From Hyphomicrobiales bacterium (lineage in GTDB: Bacteria; Pseudomonadota; Alphaproteobacteria; Rhizobiales; Beijerinckiaceae), in the NCBI GenBank assembly GCA_017302635.1, contig JAFLCX010000002.1, positions 1-64,000 on the forward strand: a DNA stretch of 64,000 bases, written 5' to 3'. The position numbers were made by a program, and so were the translations under genes. The notes beneath the pieces were generated by a model. The model saw nothing but the letters and a program-made list of their open reading frames with translations, was not told the origin of the DNA and searched no databases. Below are positions 1-7,777 of this stretch, piece by piece (positions within the stretch are counted from its first letter, which is position 1; each line of letters begins with the position of its first letter).

Positions 1-351
1 CGGAGCCGCCTCGCGACGCTGGCCATAGGCCGGAACCTGCCCCGCCGGGCGCTGCGGTGCGGCATTGCCACCGCCGAACAGGCCCGAGAGGAACCCGCCA
101 CCGCCTGCGGCCTGAGCCGGGCGCGACTGGAGTTCGGCGATTTCCGCCTTCATCTGCTCGATCTGCTGCTGCTGGTTGATCAGCGCCTGTTCCTGCACAT
201 AGACCGATTGTGCGAGCGCATAAGGCGCATAGGGCTGTTTCTGAACGAGTTCAGCGATGTAGCGCTCCGCCTCCGGGTCGCGCGCCTGCGTCGCCACATT
301 TTTCAGGCGCTCGAAAATCCCGTCGATCACCTGACGTTCCTGGCTGTCCAT
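1..351 (-). CDS. DUF2076 domain-containing protein (3' end beyond window)
   Basis: 117 residues from the ATG at 351 are visible and the frame runs off the left edge. The start reads MDSQERQVIDGIFERL, followed by a predicted helical, Gln-rich stretch (residues about 55-75, NQQQQIEQMKAEI) and then a Gly-rich linker with GGGFLSGLFGG. This N-terminal helix plus glycine/proline-rich layout is that of the DUF2076 family, putative periplasmic ligand-binding sensor proteins of unknown function common in alphaproteobacteria. No signal peptide is seen. It reads away from the genes to its right. Confidence 0.75.
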   Translation of the reverse strand, partial: MDSQERQVIDGIFERLKNVATQARDPEAERYIAELVQKQPYAPYALAQSVYVQEQALINQQQQIEQMKAEIAELQSRPAQAAGGGGFLSGLFGGGNAAPQRPAGQVPAYGQRREAAP

Positions 352-498
352 ATCATCCTCCAACCACCGCCCGGTTGCTCCCAAGAGGGCGACGTGAGGG
401 AGGAGATAGGCAGAAAATGTGACAATTTCAGTGGGGCCAGAAAAAGAAAATGGAGCGGGCGTTGCCACCCGCTCCAGTCAGTTCTTCCGGCGATTGGA

Positions 499-2112
499 TC
501 AGATGATCTTCTTGTAGGCCGGAACCGTGAGGAAATCCTCGAATTTGGGCGCGAGGCTCAGGCTGCGGAACAGCTCGATCGCTTCCGGGAAACGCCCCTT
601 CGTGAAGGCCTCGTCGCCCACTTCACCCTTCACGCGCTCCATCTCTTCCCCCAGGCATCGATCGAAAAGCTCCGGCGAGGCCTTCGAGCCATCGACGAAA
701 TCGAGGCCGTATTTCACCTGTTGCCAGATCTGGGCGCGGCTGATTTCCGCCGTCGCGGCATCTTCCATCATGTTGTAGATCGGAACCGCGCCGCGGCCTC
801 TGAGCCAAGCCTCGATATATTGCACGCCGACGCGGATGTTCTCGCGGAAACCTTCCACCGAGCGCGTGCCCTGATGCACTTCCACGAGGTCCTTCTCGGT
901 GATGTTCACATCGTTGCGGGCCACACCGAGCTGGTTCGGCTGCGGCATCAAGCGGTTGAACACCTCCATCGCCACCGGCACGAGATCGGGATGCGCGACC
1001 CATGTGCCGTCATGTCCGTCGCCGGCCTCGCGTTCCTTGTCGGCGCGCACCTTGGCGAAAGCGGCTTCGTTCGCGGCCGGGTTGTTCTTCACCGGAATTT
1101 GCGCCGCCATGCCGCCCATCGCGAATGCGCCGCGCTTGTGGCAGGTCTTGATCAGCAGCAGCGAATAGGCACGGAGGAACGCCTTGCCCATCACCACCTG
1201 CGAGCGGTCCGGCAGGGCATAATCCTTGTTCGCGGCGAGCTTCTTGATGAACGAGAAGATGTAGTCCCAGCGGCCGCAATTCAGGCCCGCGATATGGTCC
1301 TTCAGCTCGAACAGGATCTCGTCCATCTCGAACGCGGCAGGGAGGGTCTCGATCAGCACCGTGCCCTTGATCGTGCCGTTGGGGATGCCGAGCGCCTTCT
1401 GCGCCATCACGAATACATCGTTCCACAGCCGCGCCTCGAGATGGCTTTCCATCTTCGGCAGGTAGAAATAGGGGCCTGAGCCGGCCGCGATCTGCTTCTT
1501 CGCGTTGTGGAAGAAGTAGAGTCCGAAATCAAAGAGCGAGCCCGAGCAGGGTTCGCCATCAATTTCGAGATGGTTTTCCAGCAAGTGCCAGCCGCGCGGG
1601 CGAACGATCAGCACGGCGGGGTTGGCCGAAAGCTTGTAGCTCTTGCCCGTCGCGGCATCGGTGAAATCGATCTTGCCGTCCCAGCGATCCTTGAGGTTGA
1701 TCTGCCCCTCGATGTTGTTCGACCAGGTTGGGGAATTCGCATCCTCGAAATCGGTCATGAAGACCTTTGCACCGCAATTGAGCGCGTTGATCACCATTTT
1801 CCGGTCCACCGGACCGGTGATTTCCACGCGGCGATCGAGCAGGTCCGCCGGGATCGGCGCCACGCGCCACTCGCTCGTGCGGATGGCGGCGGTTTCTTTC
1901 AGGAAACCCGGCATCTCGCCGGCATCGAAGCGCTTCTGGCGCTCGGCGCGGGCGGCGAGCAACTCCTTGCGGCGGCCATTGAAGGCGCGTTGGAGTTTGG
2001 CGACAAAATCGACGGCATCCGACGTCAGGATTTCGTCGTAGCGAGGGCCCATTGCCCCCTTGATCGCAATGCCGCTCATCATCGCCTCCGCGCGTTGGTT
2101 CCTGCCGCTCAC
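499..2112 (-). CDS. aceB: malate synthase A
   Basis: Condenses glyoxylate with acetyl-CoA to give malate, the second step of the glyoxylate bypass; cytosolic. The malate synthase signature is present ([16 protein letters not shown]), as are the conserved segments [12 protein letters not shown] and [14 protein letters not shown], over about 530 residues, the usual length of the A-type enzyme. The longest frame starts at 2112; MMSGIAIKG about ten residues later is an equally likely start. It stands alone, with no isocitrate lyase beside it. A terminator-like hairpin separates it from the pilin genes upstream. Glyoxylate made by the 2-hydroxyacid dehydrogenase near 36-39 kb could feed this enzyme, but that is inference. 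Confidence 0.93.
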   Translation of the reverse strand: MSGRNQRAEAMMSGIAIKGAMGPRYDEILTSDAVDFVAKLQRAFNGRRKELLAARAERQKRFDAGEMPGFLKETAAIRTSEWRVAPIPADLLDRRVEITGPVDRKMVINALNCGAKVFMTDFEDANSPTWSNNIEGQINLKDRWDGKIDFTDAATGKSYKLSANPAVLIVRPRGWHLLENHLEIDGEPCSGSLFDFGLYFFHNAKKQIAAGSGPYFYLPKMESHLEARLWNDVFVMAQKALGIPNGTIKGTVLIETLPAAFEMDEILFELKDHIAGLNCGRWDYIFSFIKKLAANKDYALPDRSQVVMGKAFLRAYSLLLIKTCHKRGAFAMGGMAAQIPVKNNPAANEAAFAKVRADKEREAGDGHDGTWVAHPDLVPVAMEVFNRLMPQPNQLGVARNDVNITEKDLVEVHQGTRSVEGFRENIRVGVQYIEAWLRGRGAVPIYNMMEDAATAEISRAQIWQQVKYGLDFVDGSKASPELFDRCLGEEMERVKGEVGDEAFTKGRFPEAIELFRSLSLAPKFEDFLTVPAYKKII

Positions 2113-2213
2113 AGCCTGCGGCAGCCTGTCGCGATCTAGAGCGCTTCCGCATTATTTCGCAAGTCGGCGGAAAGAGACGACACTTGTTCTTTGCTAGAAA
2201 GAAACAGCGCAGC

Positions 2214-2249
2214 AAAAAAAGGGCAACCCGCGAGGGCTGCCCCTTTTTC
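2214..2249 (-). terminator. rho-independent terminator of the pilin cluster
   Basis: On the minus strand, after the stop of the last pilin gene, GGGCA...TGCCC encloses an inner CCC/GGG pair and is followed by a run of seven T. It therefore ends transcripts coming from the pilins before they reach aceB. The plus-strand side also has a T run, so it may work both ways. Confidence 0.7.
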
Positions 2250-2272
2250 CTGCCACAACCTTCCGGCGAGGC

Positions 2273-2437
2273 TTACTTCTTCAGCGTGGTGCCGATCTTC
2301 GTGAAGGCGGTCTTCACATCGGTGCCGAGCGTGCCAACGGCGGTCACGAGGGCTGCGCCCATGAGCGCTGCGATCAGTGCATATTCGATCGCAGTGGCAC
2401 CGGATTCGTCTTTGATGAAACGGTTGAGAATCGTCAC
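2273..2437 (-). CDS. Flp/Fap-type pilin (copy 1, GTG start)
   Basis: 54-residue Flp pilin, the fibre subunit of Tad (tight adherence) type IVb pili. After a short basic leader (VTILNRFIKDESG) comes ATAIEYALIAALMG, the Flp motif with the conserved Glu-Tyr pair; a hydrophobic helix follows and the protein ends GTTLKK. The prepilin peptidase (TadV/CpaA type) would cut after the leader Gly. I chose the GTG at 2437 because an AGGAAAG ribosome site lies before it and the protein then aligns end to end with copies 2 and 3. It differs from them at the second half of the helix and in its GTG start. It is the last of three tandem pilin genes. Confidence 0.85.
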   Translation of the reverse strand: MTILNRFIKDESGATAIEYALIAALMGAALVTAVGTLGTDVKTAFTKIGTTLKK

Positions 2438-2466
2438 TTTGGAAGTTCTTTCCTGTTGGCGGATCA

Positions 2467-2483
2467 GGGGCCTGTGCGGCCCC
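2467..2483. other. intergenic hairpin between pilin copies 2 and 1
   Basis: GGGGCC-TGTGC-GGCCCC, a perfect 6-bp stem between two pilin genes with no T run on the coding strand. It is more likely an RNA-processing or stability element than a full terminator. Confidence 0.5.
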
Positions 2484-2499
2484 TTTCCGCGAGACACGC

Positions 2500-2664
2500 T
2501 TACTTCTTCAGCGTGGTGCCGATCTTCGTGAAGGCGGTGCCGACATCGGTGCCGAGCGTGGTGACGGCGGTCACGAGGGCAGCGGCCATCAGAGCAGCGA
2601 TGAGCGCATACTCGATCGCGGTGGCGCCGGATTCGTCTTTGATGAAACGGTTGAAAATCGTCAT
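2500..2664 (-). CDS. Flp/Fap-type pilin (copy 2)
   Basis: 54-residue Flp pilin nearly identical to its neighbours: MTIFNRFIKDESG leader, ATAIEYALIAALM core, tail ending AFTKIGTTLKK. It carries AAA instead of GAA in the helix and TTLGTD instead of GTLGTD. The ATG is preceded by AAGGAGCATCACC, the same leader as copy 3, so the two were duplicated together with their ribosome site. Forms the Tad pilus fibre after leader cleavage and export; the secretion machinery (cpaB-F, tadBC) is not in the window apart from the CpaC-like and TadE-like genes to the right. Confidence 0.88.
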   Translation of the reverse strand: MTIFNRFIKDESGATAIEYALIAALMAAALVTAVTTLGTDVGTAFTKIGTTLKK

Positions 2665-2692
2665 GGTGATGCTCCTTGTTGGGGGTGCTGGA

Positions 2693-2711
2693 GCAGAGCG
2701 TCGTGCTCTGC
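2693..2711. other. intergenic hairpin between pilin copies 3 and 2
   Basis: GCAGAGC-GTCGT-GCTCTGC, a perfect 7-bp stem in the short gap between pilin copies 3 and 2, with no T run. Together with 2467-2483 it means each inter-pilin gap carries a hairpin. Confidence 0.5.
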
Positions 2712-2736
2712 CCCGCTTAGACCGTTCTTGTCAGAC

Positions 2737-2901
2737 TTACTTCTTCAGCGTGGTGCCGATCTTGGTGAACGCGGTACCGATATCGGTGCCGAGCGTGCCA
2801 ACGGCCGTCACGAGAGCGGCGCCCATCAGGGCAGCGATGAGCGCATACTCGATCGCGGTGGCGCCGGATTCGTCTTTGATGAAACGGTTGAAAATCGTCA
2901 T
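2737..2901 (-). CDS. Flp/Fap-type pilin (copy 3, promoter-proximal)
   Basis: 54-residue Flp pilin, the first gene of the tandem array as transcribed. It has the same MTIFNRFIKDESG leader and ATAIEYALIAALMG motif as copy 2, ending GTAFTKIGTTLKK. The ATG follows AAGGAGCATCACC. About 545 bp of non-coding DNA upstream should hold the promoter. Function as for the other copies: structural subunit of the Tad/Flp adhesion pilus. Confidence 0.88.
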   Translation of the reverse strand: MTIFNRFIKDESGATAIEYALIAALMGAALVTAVGTLGTDIGTAFTKIGTTLKK

Positions 2902-3446
2902 GGTGATGCTCCTTACTGTTTGCTCCAGGGTCTTCGGCGGCTCGCCTCACTCGGAGGCAGGGTGGTGCCGGAAACGAGGGTGAACCTAGTCCTCGTGTGT
3001 TGCATGTCGGTTAATTTGATCAGCAACACGGCAAGCTTTGGTGCGAAATCCCGCATGTGGTTAAAACAAGGGAAAGCCGATACTTGACGATTTTTGAATC
3101 GAACTTGAAGTATAAGAGCTGATATAAATCGCTCTATATTGCTTTGCGCTGGAAAATCTCCGTGCCCTGCCTGAAAGAGAGGGCTAATTGCGTCTTAATC
3201 CGAGGGATAGCCCTCCGCTGCGCCACTGTTGGTTGCGTTCTAAATGGTTCTTGTGGCACCGATACCGTCGATTCGACGCTCGCAACCCCGCCCGTGCGCG
3301 GGCGGCATGTGGTAAAAACCGCTTTCTCTCCCGCGCGGAGCGCCGATTTACCGAAAATTCACCCTGTTTTGCCAAGGATGGCGACTGAAATTTGCGAAGG
3401 GGCGGAGGAATTTCCGTTCGGCTTCCATCGGTTGTGAAGGGACGAA
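2902..3446. promoter_or_regulatory. non-coding divergent region, pilin cluster / CpaC-like gene
   Basis: 545 bp without a convincing gene. The middle (about 3000-3170) is clearly AT-richer than its surroundings and holds TTAA half-sites at 3011 and 3061, two GANTC sites (about 3094 and 3274) and a short inverted repeat AGAGC...GCTCT near 3116-3145. It must hold the promoters of the pilin array (left) and of the 3447 gene (right). No full CtrA box is present. Confidence 0.5.
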
Positions 3447-3953
3447 ATGATGAAAGCTCGCAATTCCTCTGCATACCGCCTGCCGGTCCGCAGGTCGCTG
3501 GCCGCGGCTCTTGCCCTTCTGGCCTCGTCCATATTCGTTGCTCCGGGCCACGCCAGTGAGCCGGATCAGATTGCGGTCCAGCTCGACCAGGCCAAACTGC
3601 TGAAACTGCCGAACGGCACAGAGACGATCATCGTCGGCAATCCGGCGATCGCCGATGTCAGCGTCCAGCGCAACGGCGTGTTGGTCATCACCGGCCGTGC
3701 GCCAGGTCGCACCAACTTCATTGCGCTCGATTCCAGCGGCACCATCATTTCGGAATCGATGGTTTCTGTCTCGGTTCCAGTGGGCGCCGGGCTTGTCGTT
3801 CAGCGTGGGCTTGATCAGACCAGCTATCATTGCGCGCCGAATTGCCTGCCCTCGATCGGGCTCGGCGATGAGGAAAAGCATTTCGCCCGCACGATCGACC
3901 AATCCTCGCGCCGGGAGGGTTTCGCCAATCAGGGTCAGGCCCCGAAGCGCTGA
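3447..3953 (+). CDS. pilus assembly protein, CpaC/RcpA N-terminal domain only
   Basis: 168 residues. A basic start and a hydrophobic stretch (about residues 15-33, RRSLAAALALLASSIFV) ending near GHASE form a signal peptide. The mature part carries the secretin N-terminal pilus-assembly domain seen in CpaC: KLPNGTETIIVGNPAIADV, then NGVLVITGRAPGRTNFIALD. The secretin channel domain is absent, so this is one of the short stand-alone periplasmic proteins linked to Tad pili, not CpaC itself. The C-terminus contains a cysteine pair (CAPNC). It is transcribed divergently from the Flp pilins and ahead of two TadE-like genes. Confidence 0.8.
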   Translation: MMKARNSSAYRLPVRRSLAAALALLASSIFVAPGHASEPDQIAVQLDQAKLLKLPNGTETIIVGNPAIADVSVQRNGVLVITGRAPGRTNFIALDSSGTIISESMVSVSVPVGAGLVVQRGLDQTSYHCAPNCLPSIGLGDEEKHFARTIDQSSRREGFANQGQAPKR

Positions 3954-4161
3954 GTTGGCGCCCAGCATAACGGAAGAGCGCGCGCCCACGCGCGAGGCCC
4001 CCCGCGAGCCGCCATTTCAGGGTGAAGAAACGGTGAATTTCCCTGGCGGCATTTTCGCGGCTTTCCGCAACTGAAATTCAAGGTCTCCCTGTTATTCGTT
4101 TGCCTGAGGTTTTCGCTGTGCTGCCCGTCCGGGGCCGCTGCACGCGCCTCAGGCGGATAAC

Positions 4162-4752
4162 ATGTGGAGCCACGGCATGGCTGGCATCAAGGGTTCAGGC
4201 ACTTCCAGCAGGGGCTGGTTCGGCGCAGGCTTGCGCCGCCGTTTCATCGCCAATCGCAAGGGCGCGACGGCTGTCGAGTTTGCGATGATCGCGCCGCTCC
4301 TGTTCGGGTTTCTCTTCGCCATTCTCGAAACAGGAACCCTGTTCATCCGGGCCACGGCGCTCGAAACCGGCATCGAGGAAGCCAAGCGCGTCACCATGAC
4401 CGGGCAGATCGCCGCGGCAGGCGCCCCGGCCATGCAGGAATCGGCTTTCCGCTCGGCCTTCTGCGCGCAGGTGGACTGGATCATCAAATGCGAAGACGTG
4501 AAATTCGACGTCCGGGCCTTCACCACATTCGGTGCGGCTGCCATGCCGAACCCGGTCTCGGGCGGCACTTTCAACCCCACGGGCATGCAGTTCAACCCCG
4601 GCCTGCCCTGCCAGATCGTCGTCATCCGCGCCTATTACGAGGTGAAGTCGATCACCGGCTTCATCCGCAATGATGTCGCCACTCTGAACAGCGGCAACGT
4701 GCTGCTGGGCGGGTCGGCCGCGTTCAAGAACGAACCTTACGGCGCGTGCTGA
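4162..4752 (+). CDS. TadE/TadG family pilus assembly protein
   Basis: 196 residues. After a short cytoplasmic basic segment there is the TadE motif KGATAVEFAMIAPLLFGFLFAILE (residues about 33-56), a single membrane helix of pseudopilin type with conserved Glu, then a periplasmic domain with several Cys (FCAQ, IKCED, LPCQI, YGAC). TadE-like pseudopilins help assemble or anchor Flp pili. A second ATG at 4177 (MAGIKG) may be the true start. It is followed after 10 bp by a related gene, so the two form an operon. Confidence 0.85.
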   Translation: MWSHGMAGIKGSGTSSRGWFGAGLRRRFIANRKGATAVEFAMIAPLLFGFLFAILETGTLFIRATALETGIEEAKRVTMTGQIAAAGAPAMQESAFRSAFCAQVDWIIKCEDVKFDVRAFTTFGAAAMPNPVSGGTFNPTGMQFNPGLPCQIVVIRAYYEVKSITGFIRNDVATLNSGNVLLGGSAAFKNEPYGAC

Positions 4753-4762
4753 GGAGAATGCC

Positions 4763-5431
4763 ATGCTGAAATCCATCCTCCTGCCCCGTGCCGCCCGGCG
4801 GCTTCATCGCAAGGCCGCACTTGTCGTGCGCAGTTTCCGGCGCAGCCGTTCCGGCGTGGCCGCCACCGAATTCGCCTTGATGGTCCCGGCCATGCTGATG
4901 ATCTGGGTCGGCATGGTGGTCGCGACCGACGCGCTCACCGCCGACAAGAAGGTCACCCTGCTCGCCCGCACGCTGGCCGACATGACAACCCAGATGCAGG
5001 CCGTGAGCCAGTCCGATATGGATTCGATCTTCCAGGCGACCGAAGCCGTGCTCTGGCCCCAGACCGCCACCGGCATGGGCATGCGCGTCACCTCCTACGA
5101 TATTGACGGCGATGGAAAAGTGTTTGTCGATTGGTCGGTCGTGCCGTCCAATGGCGCCCTGCGCGGCGGCTACACGCCCCATGCGCGCTGTGCCTCCTCG
5201 ACCGATGTGCCGGCCGGCCTGCGTGTCGCTCGCACCTCGATTGTCCTCTCGGAGGTCACGATGAAATATCAGGCCTCGGTCGCCTCGCAGCTGGTGGATG
5301 AGATGTTCAAGGGCGCGATGGCCGGGGGCGAGGTGCCGCTGGTCGATCGCCTGTTCATGCGCGCGCGCCAGTCGAACAAGGTCCAGTTCAACCCTGCGCC
5401 GGCTGGAAATTGCCCTGGTTTTGTCAGCTGA
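4763..5431 (+). CDS. TadE/TadG family pilus assembly protein
   Basis: 222 residues. It has the same plan as its upstream neighbour: an Arg-rich cytoplasmic start (residues 1-32), then SGVAATEFALMVPAMLMIWVG as the single TadE-type membrane helix with conserved Glu, and a periplasmic domain with cysteines near residue 150 (ARCASS) and at the end (GNCPGF). It starts 10 bp after the previous gene with a GAGGAG ribosome site, so it is cotranscribed. It probably works with the other TadE-like protein as a minor pseudopilin pair of the Tad pilus. Confidence 0.82.
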   Translation: MLKSILLPRAARRLHRKAALVVRSFRRSRSGVAATEFALMVPAMLMIWVGMVVATDALTADKKVTLLARTLADMTTQMQAVSQSDMDSIFQATEAVLWPQTATGMGMRVTSYDIDGDGKVFVDWSVVPSNGALRGGYTPHARCASSTDVPAGLRVARTSIVLSEVTMKYQASVASQLVDEMFKGAMAGGEVPLVDRLFMRARQSNKVQFNPAPAGNCPGFVS

Positions 5432-5508
5432 ACCCCCAACAGGCCGCGGCTTGCCGCGTGCCGTCATCGATAAAAGCAGGCGGTTCGAGCAGCGCGTTTG
5501 CAAGAGGG

Positions 5509-5585
5509 TGGTAGCAGCGGGCGGGCTCGAACCGCCGACCTCGGCATTATGAGTGCCGCGCTCTAACCAGCTGAGCTACGCTGCC
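5509..5585 (-). tRNA. tRNA-Met (anticodon CAT)
   Basis: Reading the minus strand from 5585: acceptor stem GGCAGCG pairs with CGCTGCT (one G-U at position 1), D arm GCTC...GAGC, anticodon stem CGGCA/TGCCG with loop CTCATAA giving CAU, T arm GGCGG-TTCGAGC-CCGCC, discriminator A and an encoded CCA (77 nt in all). The first pair and overall sequence fit elongator tRNA-Met of alphaproteobacteria better than the initiator (which has a C-A mismatch at 1-72) or the lysidine-modified tRNA-Ile2. Confidence 0.9.
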
Positions 5586-5646
5586 ATCCCATGAGGTGAC
5601 CGGGCTTTAGAAGCCGCTCCGCCACCCGTCAAGCCTTGCTTTTGCC

Positions 5647-6321
5647 TCACGCCGCGATTGCGCTCATTCCGCGCCGGTCCTTGAGGCGGATCAGCGTGAA
5701 ATAGTTGATCGGTCCATGCGGGTCGACTTCAATCACCTCGAAGCCGCGCGAGGCGGCCCAGTCACGCAGGCGCTGCAACGGGAAATTCGCCCGCCATCCG
5801 AGCATTTTCGCCAGGGGAGCCACCACGGTTTCGAACGCGGCCATCGGCCCTCTCTCAGCCCCGATGTGGTTTACGAGCACAATTTCTCCGCCCGGCCGGA
5901 GCACGCGCATGAATTCATCCAGTGCCGCTTCGGCATCCGGCACGAGCGTGATCATGAACATGCCGGCGACGGCATCGAACGTGCCGTCACGAAAGCCGAG
6001 CCGGCAGGCATCCATCACCGCCACGCCCGTGACGTTGGAGAGGCCCTGCGCCTCGATCTTCTCGACTGCCTTGTGCAGCATCGGCTTCGAGAGATCGATG
6101 CCGGTCACTTCCGCCGAGCGCGGGTAATAGCCGAGCGCCAGCCCCGAACCGACCCCCACTTCGAGGATGCGCGTGCCGTTCTCCATTGCCGCATTCACAG
6201 CCTTGAGCTGGCTCGGCTGAAGGAGCTTGTGGTAGAATTTGTCGTAGATGGGAGCCCATTTCTCGTAGGCCTTGGTCACTGTCGTCAGCGACACATCCTT
6301 GACATCCCCGGCTCCGCCCAT
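5647..6321 (-). CDS. class I SAM-dependent methyltransferase (UbiE/PmtA-like)
   Basis: 224 residues from the ATG at 6321. It starts with the lipid/quinone-methyltransferase opening KAYEKWAPIYDKFYHKLLQP, then SAM motif I ILEVGVGSGLALGYYP (residues about 57-72), acidic loop VTGIDLSKPML, and post-motif FDAVAGMFMITLVPD and LRPGGEIVLVNHIG. The WAPIYD opening is shared by phosphatidylethanolamine N-methyltransferases of the Rhodobacter PmtA type and by UbiE; substrate cannot be decided from sequence. It lies directly downstream of mnmA on the same strand (22 bp), so both are probably cotranscribed. The frame stays open further upstream, but that part overlaps mnmA. Confidence 0.8.
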   Translation of the reverse strand: MGGAGDVKDVSLTTVTKAYEKWAPIYDKFYHKLLQPSQLKAVNAAMENGTRILEVGVGSGLALGYYPRSAEVTGIDLSKPMLHKAVEKIEAQGLSNVTGVAVMDACRLGFRDGTFDAVAGMFMITLVPDAEAALDEFMRVLRPGGEIVLVNHIGAERGPMAAFETVVAPLAKMLGWRANFPLQRLRDWAASRGFEVIEVDPHGPINYFTLIRLKDRRGMSAIAA

Positions 6322-6343
6322 CCGCTTTCTCCCGCAATCAAAC

Positions 6344-7531
6344 TCAAAACCCGGCCTCGGCGAGAGGCACAGCGTGTGTCGTTGCCGGTGCGGGGCGTCC
6401 GGCCTCGCGCCGCTGGATGGTCCCTCCACCGAGCACGCGCGCACCGATGCCATCTCCCTCATAGAAGACACAGGCCTGCCCCGGCGCCACACCTTCCTCG
6501 CCCTCGATGATGTCGACCACGATGCCGTCGACATTCTGCCGCAACACGGCAGGCTTGGGGGCCCTGGTCGAGCGCACGCGCATGAAAATCGGCAAGCCGT
6601 GGGCGGGGATGGGCGCATCGCCGAGCCAGTTCACATCGCGCAGGCGGATCTCGCGCACGGCGAGCGCCTCGCGCGGGCCGACAATGACCTCGGCTGCATC
6701 GGCATCCACCCGTACCACATAGAGGGGTTCGCGCGCCGCAATGCCGAGCCCGCGCCGCTGCCCGATCGTGAAGCGGAAGGTTCCCTCATGCTGACCCATG
6801 ACTCGGCCATCGAGATGCCGGATCGCCCCCGGCCGCGCGGCCTCGGGCTTCAGCTTGGCCACGAGTTCCGCGTAATTCCCCGAGGGAACAAAGCAGATGT
6901 CCTGACTATCAGGCTTGTCGGCGTTGCTCAGCCCCATTTCGCGGGCAATGGCGCGGGTTTCTGCCTTGGTCATTCCGGCAAGCGGAAAACGCAGGAGTTC
7001 GAGCTGTTCTTTCGTGGTCGCGAACAGGAAATAGCTTTGGTCACGGTCGAGATCATGCGGACGGAAGAGGCCCCGTCCGCCACCGGGAAGCGCACGGCTC
7101 TCGACATAATGGCCGGTCGCGAGGCAATCTGCCTCCAGTTCCTCCGCGAAGGCCAGCAGGTCGCGGAATTTCACCGTGCGATTGCATTCGACACAAGGAA
7201 TGGGCGTCTCGCCCTTGGCGTAGCTGTCGACAAAACTGTCGATCACGTCCTCGCGAAAGCGCGTCTCGTAATCGAGCACGTAATGCGGGATCCCGAGACT
7301 CTGCGCGACGTTGCGCGCATCCTGGATATCGCGCCCCGCGCAGCACGAACCCGCTCGATGCGTCGCCGCGCCATGGTCGTAGAGTTGAAGCGTGATGCCG
7401 ATCACGTCATAGCCCGCGCGCACCATCAGCGCCGCGACAACCGACGAATCGATCCCTCCGGACATCGCGACAACGACGCGCGTCTTCGAGGCAGGCTTGG
7501 CGATGTCCAGTCCGTTCAGGGCCATGATCAC
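6344..7531 (-). CDS. mnmA: tRNA-uridine 2-sulfurtransferase
   Basis: 395 residues. Thiolates U34 of tRNA Lys, Glu and Gln using ATP and sulfur relayed from IscS/TusE. The N-terminal PP-loop [15 protein letters not shown] lies at residues about 22-36, followed by [10 protein letters not shown]. The catalytic cysteine pair is visible as [11 protein letters not shown] (about residue 110) and [12 protein letters not shown] (about 210). TGHYVE and the C-terminal beta-barrel segment [12 protein letters not shown] are also standard. MALNGLD two residues in is an alternative start. It heads a two-gene unit with the methyltransferase. Confidence 0.95.
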   Translation of the reverse strand: MIMALNGLDIAKPASKTRVVVAMSGGIDSSVVAALMVRAGYDVIGITLQLYDHGAATHRAGSCCAGRDIQDARNVAQSLGIPHYVLDYETRFREDVIDSFVDSYAKGETPIPCVECNRTVKFRDLLAFAEELEADCLATGHYVESRALPGGGRGLFRPHDLDRDQSYFLFATTKEQLELLRFPLAGMTKAETRAIAREMGLSNADKPDSQDICFVPSGNYAELVAKLKPEAARPGAIRHLDGRVMGQHEGTFRFTIGQRRGLGIAAREPLYVVRVDADAAEVIVGPREALAVREIRLRDVNWLGDAPIPAHGLPIFMRVRSTRAPKPAVLRQNVDGIVVDIIEGEEGVAPGQACVFYEGDGIGARVLGGGTIQRREAGRPAPATTHAVPLAEAGF

Positions 7532-7623
7532 TTCCGCCAGAGGTCAAGGCTCCGGGCAAGGGGCTTCGATGGTCGCGATATAGAGCCTTTGGATCATTTC
7601 TGCCATCCCCTCGGCCCGAACCC

Positions 7624-7636
7624 GGCAGTTTTTGCC
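7624..7636. promoter_or_regulatory. candidate FlbD enhancer site upstream of fliK
   Basis: GGCAG-TTT-TTGCC inside a longer dyad CCGGCA...TGCCGG (7622-7638). It is 87 bp upstream of the -24 element of the sigma-54 promoter, the usual distance for an enhancer, and matches in 12 of 13 positions the half-site pattern GGCAA-N3-TTGCC found at fliF and flhA. Assignment to FlbD is inference. Confidence 0.55.
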
Positions 7637-7721
7637 GGATCGGGCAAGCCGAAAGAGGGCTAAAATAAGGAGTCAGGTCATAAAAATCAAATGATAACAG
7701 AGCAATAGGCCATTTCTCGAA

Positions 7722-7738
7722 TTGGCCCGGTCGTTGCA
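7722..7738 (+). promoter_or_regulatory. sigma-54 promoter of fliK
   Basis: TTGGCCCGGTCGTTGCA carries a -24 GG and a -12 GC separated by exactly 10 nt (consensus TGGCAC-N5-TTGC). It ends 39 bp before the fliK start and is in the right orientation. FlbD, a sigma-54 activator encoded at 15.5 kb, is the expected partner. Confidence 0.75.
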
Positions 7739-7777
7739 AGTGCTCTTGCCAGACGAGTTGTTTGTGCAGGACTTGCC

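Noticed and set aside
208..1479. Long plus-strand open frame across malate synthase
   Set aside because: It is antisense to aceB, is rich in Arg/His/Gly as shadow frames are at this GC content, and matches nothing recognisable.
3011..3064. TTAA half-sites upstream of the pilins as a CtrA box
   Set aside because: The two half-sites are about 50 bp apart and no TTAA-N7-TTAA pair exists on either strand, although pilA is CtrA-controlled in Caulobacter.
3144..3474. Small open frames in the pilin/CpaC-like gap
   Set aside because: Frames on both strands overlap each other, lack ribosome sites and show no conserved composition; treated as non-coding.
5509..5585. tRNA-Ile with lysidine-modified CAT anticodon
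   Set aside because: The acceptor and anticodon stems resemble elongator tRNA-Met of alphaproteobacteria more closely; not fully excluded without a profile search.
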